Source: MKUN01 sp964481425 (GTDB taxonomy: Bacteria > Bacteroidota > Bacteroidia > Chitinophagales > Chitinophagaceae). Taken from it: 64,000 nucleotides of DNA. Within the stretch, counting starts at the first letter, position 1; each line of letters starts with the position of its first letter. The notes beneath the pieces were generated by a model. The model made no database searches. It was not told the DNA's origin and saw nothing but the letters and a program-made list of their open reading frames with translations. Made by a program: the position numbers and the translations under genes. Shown here one piece after another: positions 18,452 through 28,054 of this stretch. Location of the stretch: the NCBI GenBank assembly GCA_964481425.1, contig CAYZTM010000003.1, positions 72,653-136,652 of the forward strand, read 5' to 3'.

Positions 18452-19834
18452 ATGCAGATCGCCCGCAGTTTAGCAATATACACAGTGGCATTAGCCATAG
18501 CCTTATTCACACAAACGGGATGTAAGGAGAACACCATATTGAATGCCAATGTGGCCCCGGCCGTTGATAACATCCAAGGGGATACCATGAGCCTGAATGT
18601 GGAATGCAGGACCATCTTTTTCGACTCGCTGGTGACCAGCAACAGTTTTTCTGGCATACCCATCATACACGGGCTGGGCACTGTTACCGACCCATATTTC
18701 GGCAAGACCAATGCGGGTATCTATTTCCAGGTAGTACCGCCTACCAGCGGTTTTACTTTTGGCACCGGGGCTACGATCGATTCCGCTGTCCTGATATTAC
18801 CCTATTCCGGCTTTACCTGGGGCGACACATTGCTTAACATAAAGCAAAAAATTACTGCTTACCGTGTTACGGAAGACATGTCGAAAGACAGCAGTTATTA
18901 TGCTTTCACAACAAAAGCATATGATAAGAGTAATCCTCTTGGGAGTGTAAATGTCACGATAGACAACTTGTCGGACAGCGTATATGTAGGCCGCACTTAT
19001 AATGACAGTGTATCCGGTAAACCACCGCACCTGCGCATCCCACTAAGCCCACCTTTGTTCACTGACCAGATAGTATCGCAGATCGGCCAGACACCACTGG
19101 CCACGCCTGCTGATTTCCTCAATTATTTCAAAGGTTTCTATCTTGAAGCTGACCCGCGCAGCAATGGTGCAGCAATACCTTATTTTTATCTTGACGGCTC
19201 TACAGACTATAACACCGCCGCTGTGATATTTTATTATCATGTACCCGACGATACTTTTACACATACAGCCTCTTTCAACTATAGCTCTGCCTATTGTGCG
19301 CATTTCAATCATGTGGCACGTACTTACCGCGGCAGCATGGCCGAGGGTATCATAGGCAACAATACTGACAACCCGGTACTACTGCAGAACCTGCCCGGCT
19401 GTGAGATAGACGTAACAATAAGCGGCATACAAAACATACCTGCTTATTCGCTGGTCAACAAAGCACAACTGGTGCTTACCCGTAGCAGCACTGCTTCAGA
19501 AGATGTGTACAGTCCACCCTACCGTATATACCCTGTGGGCATAGACAGTGTGGGCGCTACTTATACCATAGCCGACGGCTACCCCATAACAAGTACTGCA
19601 CCGCTTGCTTTCATTGACGGTGTTAAAAGAGACCCTGATGCAAACAGTACACAGCCCTATTACCTGCTGAACATGCCCCGCGAGATACAGGCGGCTATGA
19701 AAGCAGGAAAAGATACTTTACATTTACATATAACGGGCACTACTGATTTCCCCGGCGCCTTCAGGCTGGTTGCCGGCGGTAAAAATGCAAGTACTGCCCC
19801 TATACGATTCAATGTTGTTTATTCCAAGCAATAA
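18452..19834 (+). CDS. DUF4270 lipoprotein
   Basis: A 460-residue lipoprotein of the DUF4270 family. The signal peptide ends in a lipobox (QTGC, Cys24); the residues after the cysteine (K-E-N) resemble the K-(D/E) lipoprotein export signal of Bacteroidota surface lipoproteins. The body is strand-rich with TIDSAVLILPYSGFTWGD and YSLVNKAQLVLTRS typical of the family. It lies 44 bases after the GT5-like gene and 14 before glmS, probably one transcript. Role unknown; cell-surface location is inferred. Confidence 0.85.
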   Translation: MQIARSLAIYTVALAIALFTQTGCKENTILNANVAPAVDNIQGDTMSLNVECRTIFFDSLVTSNSFSGIPIIHGLGTVTDPYFGKTNAGIYFQVVPPTSGFTFGTGATIDSAVLILPYSGFTWGDTLLNIKQKITAYRVTEDMSKDSSYYAFTTKAYDKSNPLGSVNVTIDNLSDSVYVGRTYNDSVSGKPPHLRIPLSPPLFTDQIVSQIGQTPLATPADFLNYFKGFYLEADPRSNGAAIPYFYLDGSTDYNTAAVIFYYHVPDDTFTHTASFNYSSAYCAHFNHVARTYRGSMAEGIIGNNTDNPVLLQNLPGCEIDVTISGIQNIPAYSLVNKAQLVLTRSSTASEDVYSPPYRIYPVGIDSVGATYTIADGYPITSTAPLAFIDGVKRDPDANSTQPYYLLNMPREIQAAMKAGKDTLHLHITGTTDFPGAFRLVAGGKNASTAPIRFNVVYSKQ

Positions 19835-19848
19835 TAAACTTCTTCATC

Positions 19849-21687
19849 ATGTGCGGCATTGTAGGCTATATAGGGAGTAAAGACGCCTTCCCGATATTGA
19901 TAAAAGGGCTTAAGAGACTTGAATACAGGGGCTATGACAGTGCAGGCATTGCGCTCCTCAACGGCGACCTCAGCGTTTATAAGAAGGCGGGTAAAGTAAG
20001 TGAACTGGAGAAGATCACCAATGGCCATGCACTGACTGCTAACATTGGCATTGGCCACACGCGCTGGGCCACACACGGTGTGCCTAACGATGTAAATGCG
20101 CACCCGCATCTTTCTCAATCCGGCAACCTGGCCATCATACATAATGGCATCATTGAGAACTATGCGGCCATAAAAGAAGAGTTGCAAAAACGCGGCTACG
20201 TCTTCCATACGGATACTGATACCGAGGTATTGGTGAACCTGATAGAAGAAGTAAGAAAAACAGAATCGACCAGTCTCGACGAGGCGGTACGCATAGCCCT
20301 GAACGAAGTAGTAGGCGCTTATGCCATTGTGATCATAGACCGTAACAATCCCAACCAACTGATCGCTGCCCGCAAAGGCAGCCCTATGGTGATAGGCATT
20401 GGCGAGGGGGAGTTCTACATCGCTTCAGATGCTTCGCCTATTATAGAATACACCAATAACGTGGTGTATATGGACGACCAGGAGTATGTAGTAGTGAACA
20501 GGGATGGTACATTTACCATACGCACACTGGGCAATGTGGAAAAATCGCCTGCTATTCAGAAGCTGGAAATGTCGCTGGAGGCAATAGAAAAGGGTGGCTT
20601 CGAGCACTTCATGCTCAAAGAAATATACGAACAACCGCGCGCCATTGAAGACTCGCTCCGCGGTCGTATGAATGCCCTGCAAGGCTGGATAAAACTTGGC
20701 GGCCTGAGCGAATATGAGAACAAGATAGACAAGGCCAATCGCTTCGTTATTACTGCCTGTGGTACCTCCTGGCATTCGGGCCTGATAGGCGAATACCTGA
20801 TAGAAGACCTGGCACGCGTGCCCGTAGAAGTAGAATATGCATCGGAATTCCGTTACCGCAATCCCATCATCAACGAAGGCGACGTAGTGATCGCCATATC
20901 GCAATCGGGCGAGACAGCGGATACACTGGCGGCCATAGAGCTGGCCAAGGAAAGACAGGCCCTTATATACGGCATCTGTAATGTCATCGGTTCCTCTATC
21001 GCCCGCAGCTCACATGCAGGCTCATATACCCACGCCGGCCCTGAAATTGGCGTTGCCTCTACCAAAGCTTTCTCTACCCAGATATCCATACTAACACTCA
21101 TAGCCCTGCAAATAGCGATGCAAAAGGGCACAATGGCCACATCGCACCTGCGCACTTACCTCTATGAGCTGGAAAGCATACCGCGCAAAATAGAAGAGGC
21201 CCTGAAACTGGATGCACAGATAAAAGAACTGGCCGCTATCTATAAAGATGCCAAGAACTTCCTTTACCTGGGTCGTGGCTACAACTTCCCGGTTGCGCTG
21301 GAAGGCGCCCTGAAGCTGAAAGAAATTTCCTACATACATGCTGAGGGTTACCCTGCTGCCGAAATGAAGCACGGCCCCATTGCCCTCATAGATGAAGAAA
21401 TGCCCGTGGTGTTCCTTGCCACTAACCAGAGCGCCTACGAAAAGATCGTATCGAACGTGCAAGAGGTAAAAGCGCGCAAGGGCAAGATAATAGCTGTGGT
21501 GAACAAAGGTGACAAACAGATACGTGCACTGGCCGACCATGTGATAGAAGTGCCTGAAACCGAAGAGATATTATCGCCATTAGTAACGATAGTTCCGCTC
21601 CAGCTGCTGGCTTATCACATAGCTATACTACGCGGCTGCAATGTGGACCAGCCCCGCAACCTGGCCAAGTCGGTTACGGTAGAATAA
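19849..21687 (+). CDS. glmS: Glutamine--fructose-6-phosphate aminotransferase (isomerizing)
   Basis: A 612-residue enzyme making glucosamine-6-phosphate for peptidoglycan and LPS. The nucleophile Cys2 is in MCGIVGYIG; GHTRWATHG and the class II glutaminase core follow. Two SIS domains occupy the C-terminal ~370 residues (ACGTSWHSGLIG, ISQSGETADT, LGRGYNFPVALEGALKLKEISYIHAEGYPA), ending NLAKSVTVE as in all GlmS. It closes the GT5-like/DUF4270/glmS run. Confidence 0.97.
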   Translation: MCGIVGYIGSKDAFPILIKGLKRLEYRGYDSAGIALLNGDLSVYKKAGKVSELEKITNGHALTANIGIGHTRWATHGVPNDVNAHPHLSQSGNLAIIHNGIIENYAAIKEELQKRGYVFHTDTDTEVLVNLIEEVRKTESTSLDEAVRIALNEVVGAYAIVIIDRNNPNQLIAARKGSPMVIGIGEGEFYIASDASPIIEYTNNVVYMDDQEYVVVNRDGTFTIRTLGNVEKSPAIQKLEMSLEAIEKGGFEHFMLKEIYEQPRAIEDSLRGRMNALQGWIKLGGLSEYENKIDKANRFVITACGTSWHSGLIGEYLIEDLARVPVEVEYASEFRYRNPIINEGDVVIAISQSGETADTLAAIELAKERQALIYGICNVIGSSIARSSHAGSYTHAGPEIGVASTKAFSTQISILTLIALQIAMQKGTMATSHLRTYLYELESIPRKIEEALKLDAQIKELAAIYKDAKNFLYLGRGYNFPVALEGALKLKEISYIHAEGYPAAEMKHGPIALIDEEMPVVFLATNQSAYEKIVSNVQEVKARKGKIIAVVNKGDKQIRALADHVIEVPETEEILSPLVTIVPLQLLAYHIAILRGCNVDQPRNLAKSVTVE

Positions 21688-21689
21688 AG

Positions 21690-22496
21690 CTATTCTTTAC
21701 TTTTTGTCGCTGTAAGCGCATAGACCATGGGTATCTTTTTATCCAGGTGCGCTATGCGGTATTTACCCGGTTCAAACTCCTGCATACCTGCGAAACAGTT
21801 GTAAGGTGAATAATCGAATTCCTCAAAGGAGCTAAGTTCCAACCCGCACTTTAACAGGTTGCCCAATACCTCAGCAAGATCGTGGTTCCATGATACGGTG
21901 GTTTGGCTTAAGGCCGCAGCCCTGTCAGCATAGGTGCCGCTCTCGGTCTCTATTATCGGGCCGGTATTGAAATAGTCATACTTGATATATTTGAACCCTT
22001 CGTCCAGCATCCAAACCACTGGATGAAACTCAACAAAGACAAATTTGCCCCCGGGCTTAAGATAAGCAGATACCACATGAGCCCATTTTTCTATATCGGG
22101 CAACCAGCCGATCGTGCCATAGCTGCTAAATACCATATCAAATTGCTGGTCAAGCTGTCGCGGCAATTCATAAATATCGCTGTTGATAAAGGTCGCATCG
22201 GCCTGCAACCGGGCTGCCAGTTCTCGGCCTTTCCCCACTGCTTTATCGGAAAGGTCAACACCTGTAACTGAGGCACCCATACGTGCCAGGGATATGGTAT
22301 CCTGCCCAAAATGGCATTGCAGGTGCAGAACGCTCTTCCCCTTCACATCGCCCAGCAGGCGGAGCTCAATTTCCTTCAGTGAAGTATTACCGGCAAAGAA
22401 GCCTTCCATATCATAAAATTCGGAGTCGATATGCACCTCCGTCTTGTTATTCCATGCCTGCCTGTTTAGTTCCAGGTAATTTATGGGATCACTCAT
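21690..22496 (-). CDS. Class I SAM-dependent methyltransferase
   Basis: A 268-residue protein with SAM-binding motif I as VLHLQCHFGQDTISLARMGASVTGVDLSD (residues ~56-84), motif II/III as DMVFSSYGTIGWLPD and LKPGGKFVFVEFHPV. The start at 22496 (MSDPINYLELNRQAWNN) is the usual start of this family. It ends 3 bases from the convergent glmS stop. Substrate unknown. Confidence 0.85.
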   Translation of the reverse strand: MSDPINYLELNRQAWNNKTEVHIDSEFYDMEGFFAGNTSLKEIELRLLGDVKGKSVLHLQCHFGQDTISLARMGASVTGVDLSDKAVGKGRELAARLQADATFINSDIYELPRQLDQQFDMVFSSYGTIGWLPDIEKWAHVVSAYLKPGGKFVFVEFHPVVWMLDEGFKYIKYDYFNTGPIIETESGTYADRAAALSQTTVSWNHDLAEVLGNLLKCGLELSSFEEFDYSPYNCFAGMQEFEPGKYRIAHLDKKIPMVYALTATKSKE

Positions 22497-22630
22497 TTCT
22501 ATTAGATATTTTACGATGCAATCTAAGCAATTCACAATGAGGGCAATAAATTGGGGACTAATTAAAATGAAAATTGAATTTTTATCATCATTACGTTAAA
22601 TTGCAGCCCAATCAAAATTACAAAAAGCAG

Positions 22631-23890
22631 ATGCCTTATTTATTCACGTCAGAGTCCGTATCAGAAGGACATCCTGATAAAGTAGCCGATCAAATATCAG
22701 ACGCATTAGTAGATAATTTCCTTGCCTGGGATTCACAGTCGAAAATTGCCTGTGAAACATTAGTGACCACAGGACAGGTAGTGCTTGCCGGCGAAGTGAA
22801 GTGTAATACTTATATAGACGTACAGACCATAGCACGCGAAGTGATAGCCAAGATCGGCTACACCAAGAGCGAATATATGTTCGAAGCTCATTCCTGCGGT
22901 GTGCTTTCTGCTATACACGAGCAGTCGCCCGATATCAACCAGGGTGTTGAACGCAAAAAGAAAGAAGAACAAGGTGCCGGCGACCAGGGCATGATGTTCG
23001 GCTATGCAACGAATGAAACTGCCAACTACATGCCATTGGCACTGGACATGGCCCACCTGCTGCTCCGCGAGCTATCGGCCATACGCCGTGAGGGCAAACA
23101 AATGAAATACCTGCGCCCTGATGCCAAAAGCCAGGTAACGCTGGAATATGACGACAACAATAAACCCGTACGCATCGACGCGATCGTTATCTCGACACAG
23201 CACGACGATTTCGCCAATGAGAAGAAGATGCAGGAAGCAATTACTAAAGATGTAAAGAACATCCTGATCCCACGCGTCATTAAAGCATATCCTCAATACA
23301 AGCACCTTTTCAACAACAAGATAAAATATCATGTTAACCCGACCGGTAAGTTCGTTATAGGCGGGCCACACGGCGATACCGGTCTTACTGGCCGCAAGAT
23401 CATCGTAGATACCTATGGCGGCAAGGGTGCTCACGGCGGCGGTGCCTTCTCGGGCAAAGACCCCTCTAAGGTGGACCGTTCGGCGGCATATGCCACCCGC
23501 CACATAGCCAAGAACCTGGTAGCTGCCGGCGTGTGCGACGAGGTATTGGTACAGGTATCTTATGCAATTGGTGTAGCAAAACCAATGGGTGTATACGTGA
23601 ACACCTACGGTACTGCCAAAGTGGATATGAACGACGGCCAGATATCTAAGATAGTAGAGGAAGTATTCGATATGCGCCCTTACTATATAGAAACTCGCCT
23701 GAAACTGCGCCAGCCTATGTATAGCGAGTGTGCTTCTTACGGGCATATGGGCCGCGAACCTCAAACAGTTACCAAGTCATTCCGCTCTGCCGACGGCAAG
23801 ACGAAAACCATGAAGGTAGAGCTCTTTACCTGGGAGAAGCTGGACTATGTGGACAAGGTGAAGAAAGCTTTTAAACTGAAGAAAAAATAA
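22631..23890 (+). CDS. metK: S-adenosylmethionine synthetase
   Basis: A 419-residue enzyme forming SAM from methionine and ATP. Signatures: LFTSESVSEGHPDKVADQISDA at the start (ATG 22631; a TTG further upstream gives no family sequence), GAGDQGMMFGYA, the loop GGKGAHGGGAFSGKDPSKVDRS, and GRKIIVDTYGG. Length fits Bacteroidota MetK, slightly longer than the E. coli enzyme because of an insert around residues 150-190. It is transcribed alone and followed by a hairpin. Confidence 0.97.
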   Translation: MPYLFTSESVSEGHPDKVADQISDALVDNFLAWDSQSKIACETLVTTGQVVLAGEVKCNTYIDVQTIAREVIAKIGYTKSEYMFEAHSCGVLSAIHEQSPDINQGVERKKKEEQGAGDQGMMFGYATNETANYMPLALDMAHLLLRELSAIRREGKQMKYLRPDAKSQVTLEYDDNNKPVRIDAIVISTQHDDFANEKKMQEAITKDVKNILIPRVIKAYPQYKHLFNNKIKYHVNPTGKFVIGGPHGDTGLTGRKIIVDTYGGKGAHGGGAFSGKDPSKVDRSAAYATRHIAKNLVAAGVCDEVLVQVSYAIGVAKPMGVYVNTYGTAKVDMNDGQISKIVEEVFDMRPYYIETRLKLRQPMYSECASYGHMGREPQTVTKSFRSADGKTKTMKVELFTWEKLDYVDKVKKAFKLKKK

Positions 23891-23911
23891 AGCATAATAT
23901 CATTTAACAGT

Positions 23912-23946
23912 AATGCCCGGCCATTCAGCCGGGCATTCTTATTTAA
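23912..23946 (+). terminator. metK terminator
   Basis: A 10-bp stem (AATGCCCGGC / GCCGGGCATT) with a 6-base loop, followed by CTTATTT, 22 bases after the metK stop. Confidence 0.8.
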
Positions 23947-23965
23947 GGATCTATCAACGTTTTAA

Positions 23966-25231
23966 CTACATAACCACCACCTGTACTGTATGCCGGGTTT
24001 TCTGCTCCAGCAGCACAACTTTATTTTTGGTCAGGTCGAAGAAAATCTCCGGGGTATAATGGCGTATGGTCAGCAAGCTGACATCTTCATTACGTAATAC
24101 TTTATAGTTCACACTCAACTGCTCTATCAGTTTCTGCAGTTTATCCTCCCTCCTGTCCACGCAGGCCACAAAGCTGATGGCCGCATTCTGCATGAGGTTG
24201 ATCTTGATGTTCAGTTCATGAAAAATATCGTAGATATCGCTCAGGTTATCCTCTGTTATAAAAGAAAAATCTTTCGTGGTAGCCTGCACCAGTACCTGGT
24301 CCTGTTTCCATACTATGATAGGCGGATAAGCCGCATCGCGCACATCGTTCTGTATCCGGGTACCAGTAAGCTTGCGATCAAGGAAGCATTTTACGTATAG
24401 GGGTATGCCATTATTCTGCAGGGGCTTAATGGTCTTGGGATGTATCACCTGCGCGCCATAGTAGGCCATTTCTATCACTTCATGATAGCTGATAGCTTCT
24501 ATTTTTACCGTATCCTTAAAGAGCCTGGGATCCGCATTCAGCAGGCCCTCTACATCCTTCCATATGGTAACGGCATCCGCATATAACATGGCAGCCATCA
24601 GCGCCGCAGTATAGTCTGAACCTTCGCGGCCAAGGGTAACCGATGCATTATCGGCAGTAGCGCCGATAAAGCCCTGGGTAAGTACATTCTTACCAGCAGC
24701 CAATAGCTTACCTACCACCTCCTGCGCACGCTTTTGGGAATAGTCGATATCTACTCTCGCATCGCGATAGACATCATCGGTACGCAGCACATCGCGCACA
24801 TCCACCCACTCATAAGCATGGCCTTCCTGCTGCAGGTAAAAAGCCATGATGCGGGTAGAGAGCAACTCACCGATACATACTACCTGGTCGTAAGAATAAT
24901 CGAAGCGCTCAGCCTCAGCACCATCTATGCCCCACTGCAATTCTGTGAAGTACACATTCAAAGCCTCAACCGCAGCAGCATATTGTTTTTCATTCAGCAG
25001 GTCTTTTGCATAGTCCAGGTGCTGCTGCTCCAGCTTATGGGCCAGCTCTTTTGCATGGTCCTTATTACCGTTACAAGCTGCTATCACGATCTCTTCCAGC
25101 GCATTGGTGGTCTTACCCAATGCCGATATCACGGCAACAACAGGTTGCTGCGCCTCGCTGAATATGGGCAGTAAAGCCCGTGCCCTGTCCGGCGTTGCTA
25201 TGGACGCCCCCCCGAATTTATATACCTGCAT
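23966..25231 (-). CDS. Aspartate kinase (monofunctional)
   Basis: A 421-residue enzyme that phosphorylates aspartate, the entry to lysine, threonine and methionine synthesis. The N-terminal KFGGASI is the nucleotide-binding motif, then VVAVISALGKTTNALEEI, and the substrate region with QGFIGATADNASVTLGREGSDYTAALMA. The C-terminal ~100 residues look like ACT-type regulatory sequence (KDFSFITEDNLSDIYDIFHELNIKINLMQNAAISFVACVD). It carries no homoserine dehydrogenase half. Several aspartate kinases usually coexist in this phylum, so the pathway branch it serves is uncertain. Confidence 0.92.
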   Translation of the reverse strand: MQVYKFGGASIATPDRARALLPIFSEAQQPVVAVISALGKTTNALEEIVIAACNGNKDHAKELAHKLEQQHLDYAKDLLNEKQYAAAVEALNVYFTELQWGIDGAEAERFDYSYDQVVCIGELLSTRIMAFYLQQEGHAYEWVDVRDVLRTDDVYRDARVDIDYSQKRAQEVVGKLLAAGKNVLTQGFIGATADNASVTLGREGSDYTAALMAAMLYADAVTIWKDVEGLLNADPRLFKDTVKIEAISYHEVIEMAYYGAQVIHPKTIKPLQNNGIPLYVKCFLDRKLTGTRIQNDVRDAAYPPIIVWKQDQVLVQATTKDFSFITEDNLSDIYDIFHELNIKINLMQNAAISFVACVDRREDKLQKLIEQLSVNYKVLRNEDVSLLTIRHYTPEIFFDLTKNKVVLLEQKTRHTVQVVVM

Positions 25232-25290
25232 TTTTATAAAACCGCAAAAGTAACGAGTAGCAAAGAAATATTAAGAAATAATTTTAGAGC

Positions 25291-26922
25291 TTACTCAAAG
25301 AGCTCTTCTTTGCTCTTGGGCCTCAATTCAGGCTTCCACATGAAACGGTCGAGGCGCAGGCCGGGAATATTGGCCTTCTCAAGCGGGGTAAAGACCTGGT
25401 GTGGCTTGTTGATCAGCAATATCTTATCCACCTCGCCATTCTTAAAGAATACCTTCATAGTGTCGCTCTTTGCCTCCACTACCCCAAGGTATGCACCATC
25501 ATCGTCTTTGGAGTAGTATATGCTTTGCGCATCAGGCGTTGCCAGCATATCATGCATTTCGCCTTTTACGAAGTTTGCGGTGATCGTCTCGCCCTGTACC
25601 TGGTCGTACATCTCTGCTTTATCCGGCCCTGACTGCGAAACGACAAAGGCCCTTTTGGGTACATACATTTTTTTCAGTGAGCTGCTGTCCGAATAAAGTA
25701 ATATCGTGTCGCCGTTCACCTGGCTCTTTCGCGACCAGGCTATAGGATCATACATCATGCGCACAACAGAATCCTGCTGGGAGTAGCTAATGCTGTCACA
25801 ACGCCCCTGCAGTGAATCGGAGAAGATAAGCACATGGTGGAAACCGATAAAATAACTCTTGCGGGTAGAATCGCGCTCAAGGACTGTGGTAGTGGAATCC
25901 ACTACTTTCATTTCCACTTCTTTCCTGCCTTTCTTCACCTTTACCGTTTTGTATTGGACAATACTATCTTCCGGTTTCGGTATAGGGAAAGAATAAAAGG
26001 TATCGGCCCTGATATAAAGACTGTCATTGTCACGTACCTGCTTCAATACCGGCTTGATGATGGCCAGCATCTGTTTCTTTTTCTCATTGTACCAGGCATG
26101 GCCGCAGTACATGGTGCTGCGACGCTCAGAGTCTATGATAATGGCTTTACCTGCAGCTTCACCCATGCCGGTTATCTTACTGTAGTTAATGGTATCGGCC
26201 TCAATGTACTGGCCCTCGTTATAGATGGATGAGCGGCCTTTGAAATGGGCTACTTCATTTTTGCTGTCATAAGAACCATCACAGGTATGTAAGACTGCTT
26301 TATCATTCGTGACTACGGAACAGGAATAAAACTCGATTATGTCCGTCTCTGTATAGTAACCAAGATCGTCAGAAGTAATCTCCGTGTGGGGCTGGTTCAC
26401 CAGCACATTGTGTATGAAACGCGCATACTTCGTCTTGCCATTGTAATTGCCCTCGTCGCTTGATACGGTAGTGGAGTCGCTCTGTAAGGTACCACCCTGG
26501 CTATACACGCCATATTTGTTGCCTACATCATAAGTAAGGTCTTCCGTCCATAGGGTATTTTTGCCATCAGTCAGCTTTACATTGCCTTTCATGTAGGCCA
26601 TCTTATTACTACCGGTGTAGCGCATATAATCGCTCTCACCTTCCGTGCCACCCTGCTGTACGATACGCACATTACCAAATGCCTCTATATTGTTGTTCGA
26701 CTTGTAGAGATAAGCGCTGTCGCAGTACATAAGGTCAGTACCCTGGCGAAACTGCACCTCACCTATGAATTTGAATACATCGCCGGAATCTGTCTCCACA
26801 TGCACCAGCGAGTTATTATGCAATACGTCTATCAGTATCTTATCATCTTTTTTCTGCTGCGCTATTGCTGTAACAGAAAAAAGCTGCCCCAGGATGCATA
26901 TCCATACGATATACAGCTTCAT
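25291..26922 (-). CDS. OstA-like (LptA/LptD N-terminal-type) envelope protein
   Basis: A 543-residue secreted protein with signal peptide MKLYIVWICILGQLFSVTAIAQ starting at 26922. The mature part is a chain of short beta-turn repeats (FKFIGEVQFRQGTDLMYCDSAYLY, MAYMKGNVKLTDGKNTLWTEDLTYD, IEFYSCSVVTNDKAVLHTCDGSYD), the OstA/beta-jellyroll pattern of LPS-transport proteins. The Bacteroidota version is longer than LptA. It probably takes part in moving LPS across the periplasm. The MCE/MlaD gene lies 59 bases upstream in the same direction. Confidence 0.85.
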   Translation of the reverse strand: MKLYIVWICILGQLFSVTAIAQQKKDDKILIDVLHNNSLVHVETDSGDVFKFIGEVQFRQGTDLMYCDSAYLYKSNNNIEAFGNVRIVQQGGTEGESDYMRYTGSNKMAYMKGNVKLTDGKNTLWTEDLTYDVGNKYGVYSQGGTLQSDSTTVSSDEGNYNGKTKYARFIHNVLVNQPHTEITSDDLGYYTETDIIEFYSCSVVTNDKAVLHTCDGSYDSKNEVAHFKGRSSIYNEGQYIEADTINYSKITGMGEAAGKAIIIDSERRSTMYCGHAWYNEKKKQMLAIIKPVLKQVRDNDSLYIRADTFYSFPIPKPEDSIVQYKTVKVKKGRKEVEMKVVDSTTTVLERDSTRKSYFIGFHHVLIFSDSLQGRCDSISYSQQDSVVRMMYDPIAWSRKSQVNGDTILLYSDSSSLKKMYVPKRAFVVSQSGPDKAEMYDQVQGETITANFVKGEMHDMLATPDAQSIYYSKDDDGAYLGVVEAKSDTMKVFFKNGEVDKILLINKPHQVFTPLEKANIPGLRLDRFMWKPELRPKSKEELFE

Positions 26923-26981
26923 TGTAAAAAATGACCGGGGAATACTCAAATCCTTTGAATTATTATTTAGAATTACCGCGT

Positions 26982-27926
26982 TTAGTCTTTACGCTTTTTG
27001 CCAAAGATAGTAACGTTTATGTATCGGGAAGGGTGTGTCTGCAGGTCATTCACCAGGCCATTCAGTGACTTCAGGGTCTCTGTAAGGTTATTATATAACT
27101 GTTTATCATTAACCGCCATGCCCAATGAGCCCTGGTTATTATTTATTTTATCCATCACCTGTTTCAACTCTGTTGCTGCAGATTTCAATTCATTTACAGT
27201 CTGTTCTACAGGCGCTTTAGCCAGGTTATCTGTGGTGGTTTTAGCATTATCTATAATACGGCTTATTTTCTCGTTGTTATTAGCGAGGTTGCCTGTAATG
27301 CTGTTGGCGTTGTCGATCACAGAAGCCAGCTCATCGCTCTTGCTGTTCAGGCTACCTGAGAAATTCTTCAGGTTCCTCATGGTCACATCCAGCGATGCTA
27401 TAGTGCTGTTCAGCCTTTGCTTGGTGGAATCGTTCAGGATATCGTTGATGCCGATAAGGGCTGTATCCAGCTTACCCACGGCGTGACGCACATCTTCTAT
27501 CAGGGGGGTTAGCTCTACAGAGAGGTTATCCAATATCCCTCCCTCTACTTTTGCAGGTAGTTCGCCCTCATTCTCCACTTCTTTTGCTCCATTGCCCAGA
27601 GCCAGACTAATGGCTTTGGTACCCAACAGGTCGGACGATATCAGCTTTGCAACCGTACCTTCCATCACTTTCACCTTTTTACTGACAGATATTTCTACGC
27701 GTACTTTATTGTTTATCAGCCTGATATCGGATACACGGCCAACCGACATGCCCTTTACCTGCACCGCAGCAGAAGACTGCAGGCCCTGCACATTATCGAA
27801 CTGGCAGGTATATTTATTTTCACCGGAAAACACATTGGCACCCTTTAAAAAATAAAACCCTGCAAAAAATATAAATATCGCCGACGTAACCAATATGCCT
27901 ATCCTTACTTCTTTGGACATCTTCAT
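26982..27926 (-). CDS. MlaD/MCE-domain lipid transport protein
   Basis: A 314-residue protein with an N-terminal membrane anchor (VRIGILVTSAIFIFFAGFYFLKG) and one MCE domain (residues ~35-115: FDNVQGLQSSAAVQVKGMSVGRVSDIRL ... LLGTKAISLAL). A long helical, Asn/Ser-rich C-terminal part follows. This is the substrate-binding subunit of an MlaFEDB-type phospholipid shuttle. The only mlaE in the window lies 16 kb away, so the system is split. Confidence 0.92.
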   Translation of the reverse strand: MKMSKEVRIGILVTSAIFIFFAGFYFLKGANVFSGENKYTCQFDNVQGLQSSAAVQVKGMSVGRVSDIRLINNKVRVEISVSKKVKVMEGTVAKLISSDLLGTKAISLALGNGAKEVENEGELPAKVEGGILDNLSVELTPLIEDVRHAVGKLDTALIGINDILNDSTKQRLNSTIASLDVTMRNLKNFSGSLNSKSDELASVIDNANSITGNLANNNEKISRIIDNAKTTTDNLAKAPVEQTVNELKSAATELKQVMDKINNNQGSLGMAVNDKQLYNNLTETLKSLNGLVNDLQTHPSRYINVTIFGKKRKD

Positions 27927-28054
27927 AAGCCCTGATTTCTAGTGTTCCTATTAGTGGCAAAAGTAATAAAAAGGCCGGCAATCTATCCCGGCTCTTCTAT
28001 TCCAATCATTAAACGAATATCACGAAACAAATATCATGCCCGCCATTTTGGCAC

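Noticed and set aside
23072..23764. A 230-codon minus-strand open frame inside metK
   Set aside because: Antisense shadow of an intact SAM synthetase gene with no recognisable features.
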